This document shows, piece by piece, positions 1 to 9,444 of a stretch of DNA of 16,762 nt. The notes beneath the pieces are model-generated. The model was not told where the DNA came from. It did not search any database and saw nothing but the letters and a program-made list of their open reading frames with translations. Both the position numbers and the translations under genes were made by a program. The number at the start of each line of letters is the position of its first letter. The first letter of the stretch is position 1. The stretch is from Ettlia oleoabundans (taxonomy: Eukaryota; Chlorophyta; Chlorophyceae; Chlamydomonadales), in contig JAAMXP010001183.1 of NCBI GenBank assembly GCA_019693395.1, forward strand, positions 1 through 16,762, written 5' to 3'.

Positions 1-48
1 ACCCCCACCCACAGGCATCTTCCACACACGGTGCATCGCTGAACTCAC

Positions 49-3000
49 ATCAGTTCCCCAAAGAAGGGCAGCATGCATGCCACCAGGCTGACAGCCCCCA
101 CATAGGTTGTCCGCACCAGCAGGCGCAGCACCCAGGGGCGAGGCGGCGACCGCATGGAGCGACGGATGGCGCCCTCAGCAGAGTCGAAAATGGGCATGGC
201 AAAGACCTGTGGGGAGCAGAGCAGGGATGAGCTGGTAGGGCGGAGGGCGACATGCACATGTACGTGTGGTGGTGGGTGGGAGGGGTAGGGGGCACAGGCA
301 ATACATAGAGAGAAGCCTTCCGTTGGGCAGCCCCAAGCCAGCCAGTTCAGATACGGCATGCAGTCCGAAACGCAACATACGTGTCGAGTCAAGATGTGCC
401 ATGTTGGGCTGCGCTGTGCTGCTATGCTGTGCTGCTATGCTGTGCTGCCCGCACCTGCCATGCCGCTGCCACGTGCAGGACAACCATGAGGTTTGCTGCT
501 GCCATCACGCTTTCTGGCTGCTTAATGTTGAGCAGCACATCTGCAGGTGGCACCGGCGACGACCGGCAACGACCGGTGGGCACCGGGACAGTTGGGTGGT
601 TAGGGTGCAAGGTTTGGCAAGGCTGGGCAAGTTCAAAGTAGGTTGGAATGGGACAGCGGAGTATTGCTGGGTTGAATGGGGCGTTGATAGTGGTAACGGA
701 GAGTCGGCACCACTCACACCAGCAACAAGACAGAGGCCAAGCGGACATGTGCCATGTCGGGAGTGCCTGTGCTTGCCCCTGCTGCTCGACCAACCATGCC
801 AAAGTCCATAGGGGCGGGCCCAGACAGGACGACGAGATGTTCATCTGATAGGTGGCATCTACCTAGACCCAAGCGCCACGCACCAGTATGGCAAGCCATA
901 TAGCCCAGCTGATACGTGGCATCTACCTGAGCTCACGTCCGCCCCAAAAGCGGCGTAACCGGTAGTGGCGACTCCATAGTAGGCCAGCACCACCACCACA
1001 TAAGATAGCGCCACACCCCGCATCATTGTCTGTAGGGTGGGCGGCGGGCGTGCCAGGGTGGCTTGGATCTCCGGGAGCACGGCTTGGCCTGCAGGGGAGG
1101 GAGGGTGTGGGCATCATGAGACAGAACGGGTGCTGTGCTTGCATATGGCCATTTACAGCTGCATGCCCGTGATGCGCACATGCCCACGCAGGAGGGTATA
1201 TGCCCAACGCATGAACGGGATGAGGGGGAGGCAAGGAGGCAATGTAGGTGGAAAGGGGCCAGTCTGGAGGGTAGCTGTGCATTGGGGTTCTTATGCAGCT
1301 ATCAAACTACCACAGGTCACCCAACCAAGCGACTGCTTCCACCAACGATTCCCAACTGTTTGTAACACCCTCTTTTCTTCCCACCCACCTCCAAATGTGA
1401 ACGCCACGCCCCCCAGGGCATTGAACACCCCGAACACACGGTCAGCCGTGGAAATGTCAGTGCGCTGCAGATCTGTGGCGGCCCCATTTTTGGCGACGTG
1501 TATGCTGCTCATCACCACCGCTATGCCGCAGTAGCCGCAGCTCATGAGGGCACCCAGCAGGGATATCCACCTGCACACAAGTGGAGGCGGCGGGAGGGAC
1601 ATGCGGGATGCGCCACTGGCAGAGGGTGGGCGACAGGTTGCAAAAAAGGTGCACCAGGACAGGTTGGGGGTTGGGGCATGCGGCGTCTGTGGGGGGAGGC
1701 AGGGGGGGTGTGATGGCAGGACTGGAAGGGCATGAGGGTGGCAGTGGGTGGTGGTGGATAGTAGAGGCAAACACAGCGGTGCGAGGGGGGTTAGACTTGT
1801 TTTGCAAATACATAAAATAGTCACGCGGTCAGGCGGGCAACACAGCATAGCAGGCATGAAGCTGGGCAGGCTGTCACGCAAGGCAGGCTGGTTGCCCCAG
1901 CGGCATGCTCACCATAGCGAGTGGAAGTCTGGCACCTGGCTGAGCAGCAGCTGCACTGCGCCAAACAGCAGGATCCACAGGCTGATGCCCTGCTTGGTGC
2001 AAGGGGTAGGGACATCAGGGTGGGCATTGTGTTGGGCCAGAGCGATGTGCAGGCGTAGATGGTACAAGAACAGCAGTTGACCTTTGTGATAATGATGGGA
2101 ATCAGCAGTGTGGACAGCCAGCTCCAGGGCAGCCGGGTGCTTGGCTCGACCCTATAACAGTAACCTGCTCCACTGCAACAAGTCACGCTGGATACAATGG
2201 CAAAGGCACCCGACACGTTGACATAAACACTGATGGACATCCATCCCCCGCACCTCCTGGCAGTCCTTGCCGCTGCAATCTTCGCTGGCCACCCCTTTCA
2301 AGCTCTGCCCGGCTGTAACTGAGTAAGTGATGCACAGCCCCACCATCAGCATGTACTGAACCGTGGCAACAACCAGCCTGCCACGTCGGGGCCCTGCGGC
2401 GGCAGGGGCAACGCGGGCAGACGGGGGATGGCGGGGAGGAGGCGGGATGTGGGTGCTGCACGACAAAGTTTTACTTACACCGACTCAACTGCACAGGCAG
2501 CGGAAAGCTGCAAAACTGCCGAAAGAGCAGGAGCGGAGTGCGGGAAGAGTGGCGGCCCTCTCGGCTCCAACATGCAAGGGTGCACAGCACCCACCCAGTA
2601 TTGCTGCGCCCATCTCTCGGTAGGTGTTTAGGCGCTCTCCGTTGGGTGCCTCATGCAGCGCTGCCAAGATGTAGCTGGTGTATAGGCTGAAGGCGCATAG
2701 CAGCGTGAGCAGCAGCACACCCGCAGCCCTGCGACAGCCAGGCAAACAGAGGGCCAGGGCAAGAAATGGGGCAGGGAGGAGGGTGGGGGTCGGGTGTGGG
2801 GTTGTCACAGGCATGCAGCGTCATGAGCTAGCTTTCACGCTCCTGTAACATACACAATGCTACTGCGTGTAAAGTCCCAGCCACATCAGCGCTGAGCTGC
2901 ACCACCAAATACGGTTCCAAGATCTCGGAACGATGCAGTTGAGTCGGACTTCAATCAGAACTGGTGGTATTGGTAAAGCCCCGCTCACCAGCCCAAGAAG

Positions 3001-3471
3001 CTGAAGGCATACGGCAGTCCCAGCACACCCGCCCCAACCACGGCGGTGACGGTATGGAATGCGGCATGATGCCAGCTGGCTGCAGGACAGGCAAGGCAGG
3101 TGGGGCATGGAAGGCGGGGGTGGGGGCTGCTTTCAAGACGGCAGCACAACAAGCGGGTGTGCAATAATGCACGCGACCAAACGTTGTTGAAGACACCTCT
3201 GCATGGTCGCCCTGCTTGCACTGGCATTTCCTTGTTATAAGGATGCTTACCCTTGCTACAAGGGCAACATGCAACAGGGGAAAACAGCAAATGCGGCGGC
3301 GGCAGGCCCACCCGTCGGCTGGTGCTCTGCCGTTTCTATTTCGAAGGAGACTGGCCCGCTTGTGAGGCGATCCAGCTCACGATCATAGATAGGGGCTTCG
3401 TCGGAAAGCTTGCCCTCTAGCTGAGGGGCGCTGCTGCTGCCGCCCAACACCGAGTTTGCCACCGTGCCCAT
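49..3471 (-). CDS. AAAP-family amino acid permease, nine exons, 3' end outside the window
   Basis: Integral membrane transporter expected to carry amino acids (or a related solute) with protons across a membrane. Exons, in coding order: 3471-3312, 3079-2989, 2728-2595, 2393-2254, 1989-1913, 1570-1389, 1088-927, 540-455, 206-49. All junctions are GT-AG and agree in phase, giving 396 residues before a consensus GTGAGT donor at 48 that sends the gene off the left edge. The family signature [19 protein letters not shown] covers the first membrane helix (about residues 58-76). [13 protein letters not shown] (exon 4), [13 protein letters not shown] (exons 5-6) and LPEIQATL (exon 7) are further AAAP landmarks. 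About nine hydrophobic segments are present of the usual 10-11, so only the last one or two are missing. The ATG at 3471 opens a hydrophilic, acidic N-terminus of about 50 residues. The substrate cannot be read from sequence. Family assignment is firm; subfamily (AAP, LHT or other) is open. Confidence 0.92.
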
Positions 3472-3558
3472 GGCTCTCCCCAGCCGGTGCTGATCTATTC
3501 AATTAGCATGAGAGAGAAGGATGGCACACAGGGGCTGCGATGAAGCCTCCCAAGCCAA

Positions 3559-3621
3559 CCAATCAGTCGGGCACGCCAGGCTGGACACCTTCTTCCTTTT
3601 CCAGCGCTGCCCGATGCCAAT
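3559..3621. promoter_or_regulatory. Two CCAAT boxes upstream of the permease start
   Basis: CCAAT occurs at 3559-3563 and 3617-3621, about 90 and 150 bp upstream of the permease ATG at 3471. CCAAT elements work in either orientation, so they could serve the minus-strand gene. No TATA box was seen at a matching distance. The motif is only five bases long, so chance occurrence is possible. Confidence 0.25.
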
Positions 3622-3885
3622 AGTTAACTTGCGTTAAGCACGGCAGAGAGAATGCGGCATGATAAATAAACGGCAGGGCGTCTGCAGCTGCATGTCGAAC
3701 GCAAACGCATGCTCCCCGTCAGGCCAGGTGCAGCCCATTAAGGGCTCTCTGCACAGTAGTGATCCACGCAACGCTAGTTGGGCCGCTCTGACGTGTAAGT
3801 GTGCACCCAACCTGATTTACCCTTTCACGTTCTGCACCCGTGAAGCCGAACGCCCTGGCAGAGTTGTGAAAGAGCTAGAGAAAGC

Positions 3886-3890
3886 TTACA
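3886..3890 (-). terminator. Candidate TGTAA poly(A) signal for the DPBB gene
   Basis: TTACA on the plus strand reads TGTAA on the minus strand. TGTAA is the usual poly(A) signal in core chlorophyte green algae. It lies about 565 nt past the DPBB stop codon; I found no nearer copy in the expected strand, so a long 3' UTR is implied. A pentamer can occur by chance. Confidence 0.35.
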
Positions 3891-4455
3891 CACTTGGAGA
3901 TGACCTGAGCGGCCACTAAGAAAGGTACTTGTATGCAGTGAGGCAAGGATACAAGTGCGCAATATCGCTAAGGCATTGAAAGAATCAGAGGAGCCAGGCA
4001 AAGCAGAGCACACAGGCGGCATGCACAACAGTACCAAAGCAGCCCACAGTTGCTGATGTTCGTTGCAATTCAAATGGACGACAGCAGCAGCAGTGGGGCG
4101 AGGCCTTGGTGACTGAAGGTGCAGGCAAATGGGGGACATGCCAAATGCTGCAGGGTTGAGTGCTGAAAGAAAGCAGCAGGCTTGGGGATGAATGTTCTTG
4201 AAAAGAGCGAAAGCAAACCATGTGCGAGTATGACAGAACAACATGTTATGCGACAAAGGAGCCGGAAGGCACACCATGCTGGGCATGCAATCAAAGTTGT
4301 TGGAAAAAATATGATGCGAATGAGGCAGGGAGGGTCTTATTGGGAGGAACAGCCTTATTTGTGGGTGCAGTCAAGAGTGAGAGATGGGGACGGTGGCGGA
4401 AGCACACGCTGGGACCAGAAATCTAGTCCAGAGCAGAGGTGGGGGGCGGGCCAGT

Positions 4456-5474
4456 TCACTTCCTGTAGATGCGGCGACGGCACCGGTTCCGGCACCTCTT
4501 GACCTTCTTGCGGCTGCCCTTGCACTTGCGCTTGCACTTGCGGTACCGCTTGTTCTTGCTGCTGCGGCTCTTGCTCTTGCTATTGCTCCGGCTGTTGCTG
4601 CTGGTGCTCGAACCGCCACCGCTGCCGCAGTTATAGGGTTTACCCCAGGTGATGGGCTTGCGGTCCCAGCTGTAGCCGGTGGAGGCCTTGAGGGCCTGCA
4701 TGGAGGGACAAGGAGGGACAGGAGCGGGGTGAGGACATTGGCACTCAAATACAGATGCAACCCAGGGCTGACAGGGGATGAGAGGGTGAAGATGGTGGTC
4801 TCATCCATGCAAATCTGCCCAGTCGGTCAAAACTGATGCCCAGCACCCCACCCCACCATCCCGCACAATCATCACCGTACACACATGCACGCAGCTACTT
4901 ACCACGCTGCTCATGTCAACGTCTCCATGCTTGCAGCCCATGCATTTGTCCACGAGCATGACCTCGACACATCCGCGTTTTCCGCACACTTTGATGCACT
5001 TTCCGCAGTCACTGCTCCTGTATTGGTGCTCGTTCATGGAGGCGTAATACGTCTCATACTTGCCCAAGTTCTTGCGAATGTCGCAGGCCTGCAGAGGGTG
5101 TGGGAGCGGGCGGCCATTATTGAATAGGAAGCTGGTTGCACAGGCGCCCATGGGGGCGTAGCGCGGCGACAGACGGGGATCTGCGCCCTCTTGCCGAATG
5201 AATCCCACGGGAGATGACAAGAAATTGATCCATAAGGCAGACAGGATGATCAACTATCACTATCAATGCATTCAACAACTTCAATGCAGTCATCAACATG
5301 TCATCAAAACTGACGCAACACAAAACTGACGCAGCTTGCCCTTACCCCCCTTCCGCGTCCACCAGCGTGTCCATATGCCGTGCCCTCTCCGCTGTAGGCA
5401 CTTGTGCCGCTGACCAAGAGCACCAGGCCGGCGAAAATGCTCCGCACCAGTGCGGCTGCACTGGTGGGCGCCAT
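4456..5474 (-). CDS. Secreted double-psi beta-barrel (expansin/RlpA-like) protein with polybasic Cys tail
   Basis: Model: exon 1 5474-5346, exon 2 5187-4903, exon 3 4695-4456; 217 residues. Residues 1-26 look like a signal peptide (hydrophobic core IFAGLVLLV, cleavage after GTSA), so the product is probably extracellular or in the wall. Residues 29-161 form a DPBB fold: GEGTAYG start, GAC at 57-59, CGKCIKV at 104-110, VDKCMGC at 122-128 with the conserved Asp123, and GDVDMS at 131-136. GYSWDRKPITW (145-155) is the usual closing strand. Such domains occur in expansins, barwin-like proteins and RlpA, which bind or loosen glycans. There is no expansin C-terminal binding domain; instead residues 174-217 contain 25 Lys/Arg and no acidic residue. 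An in-frame stop lies upstream of the ATG. Donors GTAAGG and GTAAGT are good; the intron 1 acceptor (after 5188) is the least certain junction. Enzymatic activity cannot be inferred. Confidence 0.82.
5305..5333. repeat. 13-bp direct repeat with TGACG core in DPBB intron 1
   Basis: CAAAACTGACGCA occurs at 5305-5317 and again at 5321-5333, a 16-bp spacing. Both copies sit close to the 5' end of intron 1 of the DPBB gene (the donor is at 5345). TGACG is a core recognised by many bZIP regulators, so an intronic enhancer is possible but unproven. Confidence 0.6.
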
Positions 5475-5671
5475 GTTGGGGATGGGCGATTACTTTTCAA
5501 GCAAAGGATGTGCCGGAGGCGCGGTTGAGCACCTATGGAATCGAAGTTTGAGACAAATGATGAAAGAAATGACATTCACGTCGGAGGCCGACCTTTAAAT
5601 CATCTTTGTCGCACCGGTCAGCCAGTGCGACGGATTTCCGGCTGGTGGGTCTGACATGTGGGTGAAGGGCC

Positions 5672-5947
5672 CTATTTCTTACAATACATATTGTCAGGCG
5701 CCGAGATACGAGTCTTTCCATCGCAAAATTGAATGCTGCAAGCGACTCCACAAGGGCTGGAAGGCGGAGGCTGGCAGTTGAGCGTTTTGACCTTCATATC
5801 ACACGCTTGCAGGTCGTCTGCTGAACATGTGCATGCTAGATGGCATTGATAATCGCGCTGTCGCACGGCGTGGCGTGCCCTGCCACGGGGATAACGGGGG
5901 GGTGAGTTCGATGGGCCAAGGTAAGGTACGTGCAACGATATATGCAT
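5672..5947 (-). CDS. Short cysteine-rich reading frame, possibly a terminal exon
   Basis: An open frame of 91 codons starts at the ATG at 5947; an inner ATG at 5797 would give 41 residues. I do not recognise the product. The last 58 residues hold nine cysteines spaced C-x3-C-x-C-x7-C-x8-C-x7-C-x3-C-x4-C-x13-C and end NMYCKK then stop. Such spacing suggests a small disulfide-bonded secreted domain. No signal peptide precedes it in this frame, so it may be the last exon of a longer gene whose upstream exons I could not place in 5950-7190, or it may be chance. It is on the same strand as the DPBB gene and its stop lies 198 bp upstream of that ATG. TGTAA occurs inside its last codons, which would be unusual for a coding end and lowers confidence. 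Confidence 0.33.
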   Translation of the reverse strand: MHISLHVPYLGPSNSPPRYPRGRARHAVRQRDYQCHLACTCSADDLQACDMKVKTLNCQPPPSSPCGVACSIQFCDGKTRISAPDNMYCKK

Positions 5948-6041
5948 ACTGTTTTATGGGTGAAATGGATTGATCGGCGATATGAGCAAGGCATGACAGC
6001 TGGCAGTGGAGTCTGGGTGACTGAGGGCAGCACTTCAGGGT

Positions 6042-6640
6042 AAGAGGGGTGTGGTGTGGGGGAGGGGGTGGGCAGATCATATTGTATTTAGACGTGAAGA
6101 CCAGCAACGCGTAGCAGGATTATCAGACTTTTAACATGACAACAACAGCAACATGCACAGACACGCGGGGGGTTGTGGGGGAGGGGGGTGGGGCCGCTCA
6201 AATTCCGGGCATAATGTGGACGAAATAGGCATAGGCTTTGCTAAACTTTTGATTAAAAGCATGCACATGCAGGCCTAGACATTGAAGGGCGAAGGGGTGG
6301 GGCAGAGCACAATGTGAACAGATTTAGGACAGGCTTTTGCAACCGCAACACCAACAGCACGCACACGTATGCACACACTGAAAGGAGGGAGCGGTAGGGT
6401 TGTGTCTGGGTTGTGGGGGAGGGGGGTGAAGCAAAGCAACATGTACACAGAACGTGACAGGATTTTGAACCGCCGACAAAAACAGCAAACACACGTATGT
6501 ACAAACGTTGAAAGGAATGAGGGTGGGGTTGCAGGGCAGGGCGGTCATGCGCCGTGACAGCAACACATCAATACACACACATACCATCCAGGTGACGGGT
6601 GGGTGGGTTGGCGGGTTGGGGCGTGGTGGGGCGCAAAGGA
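6042..6640. repeat. Degenerate G-rich minisatellite, about five units
   Basis: Roughly five diverged tandem units of about 95-130 bp. Each begins with a G-rich run (for example TTGTGGGGGAGGGGGGTG at about 6173-6190 and 6411-6428) and continues into a stretch with AACAGCA, ACACACGTATG and ACTGAA-like words before the next G-run. Copies near 6360-6382 and 6488-6513 share ACACGTATG followed by a TGAAAGGA-like end. Divergence is high, so this is an old array rather than a recent expansion. The G-runs at 6167-6193 satisfy a G-quadruplex pattern on the plus strand. Confidence 0.7.
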
Positions 6641-6689
6641 AGGGGGCTGGACCACGTCATGCAGCTAGTCACACGCAGATCTATGTCAC

Positions 6690-6900
6690 ACGGGCATTAC
6701 ACCTCGGGCCGCGGCGCGACGGCCGCCGGGGCGAAAGAACCTCGAAATCCGATCTCACAACCTCGGTCACCGGCGGAGGTTAATTCGGGTACAGAAATGA
6801 TGCTCTCGGCGAGATGAATTCACCTACGGAGTAAGCCGCGAAGGCTTGCGGAATGCCACGCACGACTGACGTCACTCCGCGGGCCGCGCCAGCGTCTGTT
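6690..6900. promoter_or_regulatory. CpG-rich patch with TGACGTCA palindrome
   Basis: This stretch differs in composition from its surroundings: rich in CG dinucleotides (GGCCGCGGCGCGACGGCCGC-like at about 6707-6726) and poor in the CAG/TGCA words common elsewhere. TGACGTCA, a full CRE/bZIP palindrome, lies at 6867-6874. It could be a promoter of an unrecognised transcript or a piece of foreign DNA. No confident gene starts from it. Confidence 0.35.
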
Positions 6901-7197
6901 GAAGAAATGCTGCGTCAAAGTGCAGTATGGGTGGATTGTATTGGCCGCTCCTACATTCGTAAAGCAGGCCAGAAATAATCACCTTCGGCCAGCCGGATGG
7001 GGCAAGACTCTGCAGCACTGCCACGTCAACAGCCGACAGGTTTGTGTGTGTGTGTATGCCGGTTTGCAACCGGATCGGGCTGCTGCCCTGACTTGACTGG
7101 TCGGCACTCATGTAGTAAGTGGGCAAAGCGGAGGGGTCGATGAAGGGGGCCTTGGACAGGGATGACTGCTGTGGTCCTGTCGGTGCCACTCGCTGCC
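6872..7197. other. Unassigned stretch between the CpG patch and the RING-CH 3' end
   Basis: Frames are open on both strands here (minus 7189-6872, about 105 codons; plus around 6890-6986) and both read moderately like protein, but neither shows a recognisable domain or a clear exon chain. It contains a TG dinucleotide run at about 7041-7055 and a perfect 6-bp hairpin CCGGTT/AACCGG at 7059-7073. I make no gene call. Confidence 0.3.
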
Positions 7198-7202
7198 TTA
7201 CA
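7198..7202 (-). terminator. Candidate TGTAA poly(A) signal for the RING-CH gene
   Basis: Minus-strand TGTAA (TGTAAGG) lies about 217 nt beyond the stop codon at 7419-7421, a normal 3' UTR length for chlorophyte genes. It is the first good candidate I found downstream of the stop. Confidence 0.45.
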
Positions 7203-7418
7203 ATTCAGCTGCCGCCAGACGAAAATCACACAGGAATAATACATTTGAAGTCACCCCTGCATCTTCGACCAACTCTTTCAATTCTCAACAGCAGAACATG
7301 AAGGATTCACCCTGGGTTTCAGTTCAGCTGCAGAGTTGCAACTACGCCATATCAGGTCAAACCTGGCACTGCACTTGTCAAGATAGCCTGGCGACTTAAT
7401 GCTGCATGCATGAAGAAT

Positions 7419-8708
7419 CTAGATCCCAATAGTCCCAATATCCACCTCCTTTAATGCTGCAGCAAGCCCGTCCAGTGACAATAGATCCCAGTGCCAACTG
7501 GCGGCTCTGTTCTCTTCTGTCACGCCACACTCGCTGCCAGTAAACCAAACCACCCCTGCTGCCACTGCTATGCCCGCTGCCGCCAGCCAGAACCGCCGAC
7601 GCCCTGCACCGTTGCGAGGCCGCAGTTCAGCTGCTTGCAGTGGAGGTCGTGCTTGGGCGCGCTGTAGCCGAGGCGACACGACGCTTGAAGCCAACACTTC
7701 GTGGCGGCACACCTGCATACAAAGATTGAAGAACTGGGCCACGCTTGGCATGGGGTTTGTGGGTTGTCATGTTGCTGCTGCACAAACAGTTTGACTGACC
7801 AACTGCGTGAGGACCAGTATTTACTAGACTACAACTGACTGACATGAGATACAAGCAGCGCATCCGGGTGACAGATCTGACAACAGCAGGGTGGAAGGGC
7901 TGTGCCAGCATGGCGTCGCACCTCAGGCAGCCACAGTGGGCGGCAGCAAATGGCGCAGATGTCAGGATTTCGCCCAAGCCGCCTGCGCTCCATTTGCCAC
8001 GACATCATGCAACTGCAAAGCATGCATGAGGCATGGTAGACAGTCCAGAGTCCTACAGACAATCTAGTCTAGTTGTGAGGCAGGGATAGGAAGCCAAAAC
8101 CCTTGTCTGCCAATCCTGCCAGACAACACAAATAAACCTATGCATGCGCGTTTTGCCTAACAATGAAACTGGCAGCGTACTAATGCCACACTTTCTGCAA
8201 CCATAAGGCTTGCATACCCGTGCACAGCTGGCAACAGACCTGGCGTGTGCCAAGCCGCAGCCAGGGTTGCCGCAGGGGGCCAGCAGCCAGTCAAACAACC
8301 CGATGGGTCCATAGTCCCCATCCCAACAGATCTGCACAGTTCTGAAGAAAATGTTGCTTGAGAGTGCAGCGATCCTGACGCTGCCAGCACTGTGCCTGTT
8401 CCACTAGCCGGCAAACGAAACGACCCAACTTGCGAGTAATTCCCCACCTGGCACCACTGTTGTTGTGTCTCTTGCGTCATCAAACTGCTCTGGCGACTCT
8501 GCCTGGCATTATGGTTCACAATATGGCTGCTTTTCGACGTTGCTGTTTCAGCTCCTTCTGCTGCTGCTGCTGCTGGGGCCACTGCCCTTGAAGGGCGAGC
8601 GGCGCCTGTGTTCAGCGGGGGCGCCTGCCCGCCTCCAACATCACCTGTCTGGGGCCCAACGCGGCATGATACAGACCCGAGCGCCGCTCCGTTTTGATCA
8701 TCCATCAT
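7419..8708 (-). CDS. RING-CH (MARCH-like) E3 ubiquitin ligase candidate, four exons, one membrane segment
   Basis: Exons 8708-8448, 8331-8240, 8012-7922 and 7712-7419 join in phase through GT-AG introns and give 245 residues. Residues 1-80 are low-complexity (Ala/Ser/Gln-rich). A zinc-binding domain follows: C86-x2-C89 (WCQICWDGD), C107 and C112 (APCGNPGC), H116-x2-C119 (HASCMMSW) and C137-x2-C140 (DICAICCRPLW). This is the C4HC3 order of RING-CH domains, which recruit E2 enzymes to membrane targets. The zinc-ligand order became visible only once the exons were joined. Residues 189-207 (FWLAAAGIAVAAGVVWFTG) form one membrane helix preceded by Arg residues, consistent with a membrane-anchored ligase; many MARCH proteins have two or more. 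The start is the first of two adjacent ATGs; the frame stays open upstream to 8891 but only with a TTG. The middle cysteine pair has unusual spacing, so a generic RING variant is an alternative. Confidence 0.72.
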
Positions 8709-9444
8709 TTGCTGTGAGCGAGCTGAAGGAGCCGAAGGCAGCCCTCGGAGGGTTCCGCCACACGATCGAGCCCGGCAGTGACGAGCGGATGCGAGCAACC
8801 GATCGTCTATACAGGCGAATGGGGTTGTGTGATTCTGATTGCCGTCCTGGCTACCCACCGCTGGCTGCCCACGACATACCGCCGCCGCCAATGCTGTACT
8901 GCCGTCATGTCATAGACAGGTTGTTCAAGGCACCAGGCGTTGCCTGGACCGCAGCCCGTGAACTTCCTTTGCAGCGTGAGCGGGACGCTGCGGATGAGAA
9001 TCTTGAGCGCTCACCATCAGCCCACCCTTGAACATGTCAGAGTATAAACCGCATGCTCGACAGCTTGTCGGTTGCAGTGGTAGTATGGCAAAGCCTGCCT
9101 GTATGGCAAGATCATATTGTCAAGGTGCAAAATATTATTCTTCTATGGCATTGCATTAGTGAGAATGGTTTTGTTATGAGTTGGCGACAAGGCAGATGTC
9201 GCTGCCAATCTGCCGTGGAAGAGCACTCATGCATGCAACCTTGGCAGTGGCAGTGGCCTTCACCTGCTCAGCTTTTGTGGTAACAAACCAACCTGACTAG
9301 AGAATTACGAAGGTGGTTCATGCATCCCTAGTGGGTGTTTGCTATATGGTGCAGCAGCAGGTGCCTTGATGACCAGCAGGTAGAAAGTGTAGGCATTTTT
9401 TCCTTACAGTGCACAAGAATCCCACCTCTTTAGCTAAGGAAGAC
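8709..9444. promoter_or_regulatory. Shared divergent promoter region of the RING-CH and phospholipase genes
   Basis: The two start codons face away from each other across 736 bp. TATAAA occurs at 9043-9048 on the plus strand, about 400 bp before the phospholipase ATG, which would leave room for a long 5' UTR. A strong acceptor-like site (T-rich run then TTACAG, ending at 9408) sits 36 bp before that ATG and suggests an intron in the 5' UTR. Open frames inside the spacer (plus 8465-9031 and 9053-9283) show no recognisable domain. Confidence 0.4.

Larger units (their letters stand above)
3472..4455. other. Intergenic stretch: upstream region of the permease and 3' region of the DPBB gene
   Basis: Both flanking genes are on the minus strand, so this stretch should hold the 3' UTR of the DPBB gene (high coordinates) and the promoter and 5' UTR of the permease (low coordinates). 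Two CCAAT motifs lie at 3559 and 3617, and a candidate TGTAA signal lies at 3890-3886 on the minus strand. A short hairpin (TTAAC, four-base loop, GTTAA) occupies 3624-3637. An 86-codon frame on the plus strand at 3659-3919 has no support beyond being open. I see no RNA gene or mobile element. Confidence 0.5.

Noticed and set aside
2855..2900. Minus-strand peptide [14 protein letters not shown] inside permease intron 2
   Set aside because: It reads well, but joining exon 2 directly to the exon at 2728 keeps phase and matches the family, leaving no room for it. Treated as chance.
3659..3919. 86-codon plus-strand frame starting with ATG
   Set aside because: No recognisable domain, no splice context, and it lies in sequence expected to be UTR and promoter. 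Not called.
4384..4836. Ala/Leu-rich plus-strand frame of 150 codons
   Set aside because: It is the antisense shadow of the Lys/Arg-rich tail of the DPBB gene; Arg and Lys codons read backward give Leu, Ala and Pro.
7059..7073. Perfect hairpin CCGGTT-TGC-AACCGG
   Set aside because: Only 6-bp arms, no U-run or neighbouring gene end that would give it a role. Likely chance.
8709..8891. A 61-residue upstream extension of the RING-CH frame
   Set aside because: The extension has no ATG; its apparent first codon is TTG, which is not a normal nuclear start. The ATG at 8708 was used.
8465..9031. 188-codon plus-strand frame
   Set aside because: Its first part is antisense to RING-CH exon 1, which is supported by in-phase splicing and a zinc domain. 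The rest has no recognisable domain.
9053..9283. Plus-strand frame just after the TATAAA
   Set aside because: It begins only five bases past the TATA-like motif, too close for a coding start from that promoter, and shows no family features.
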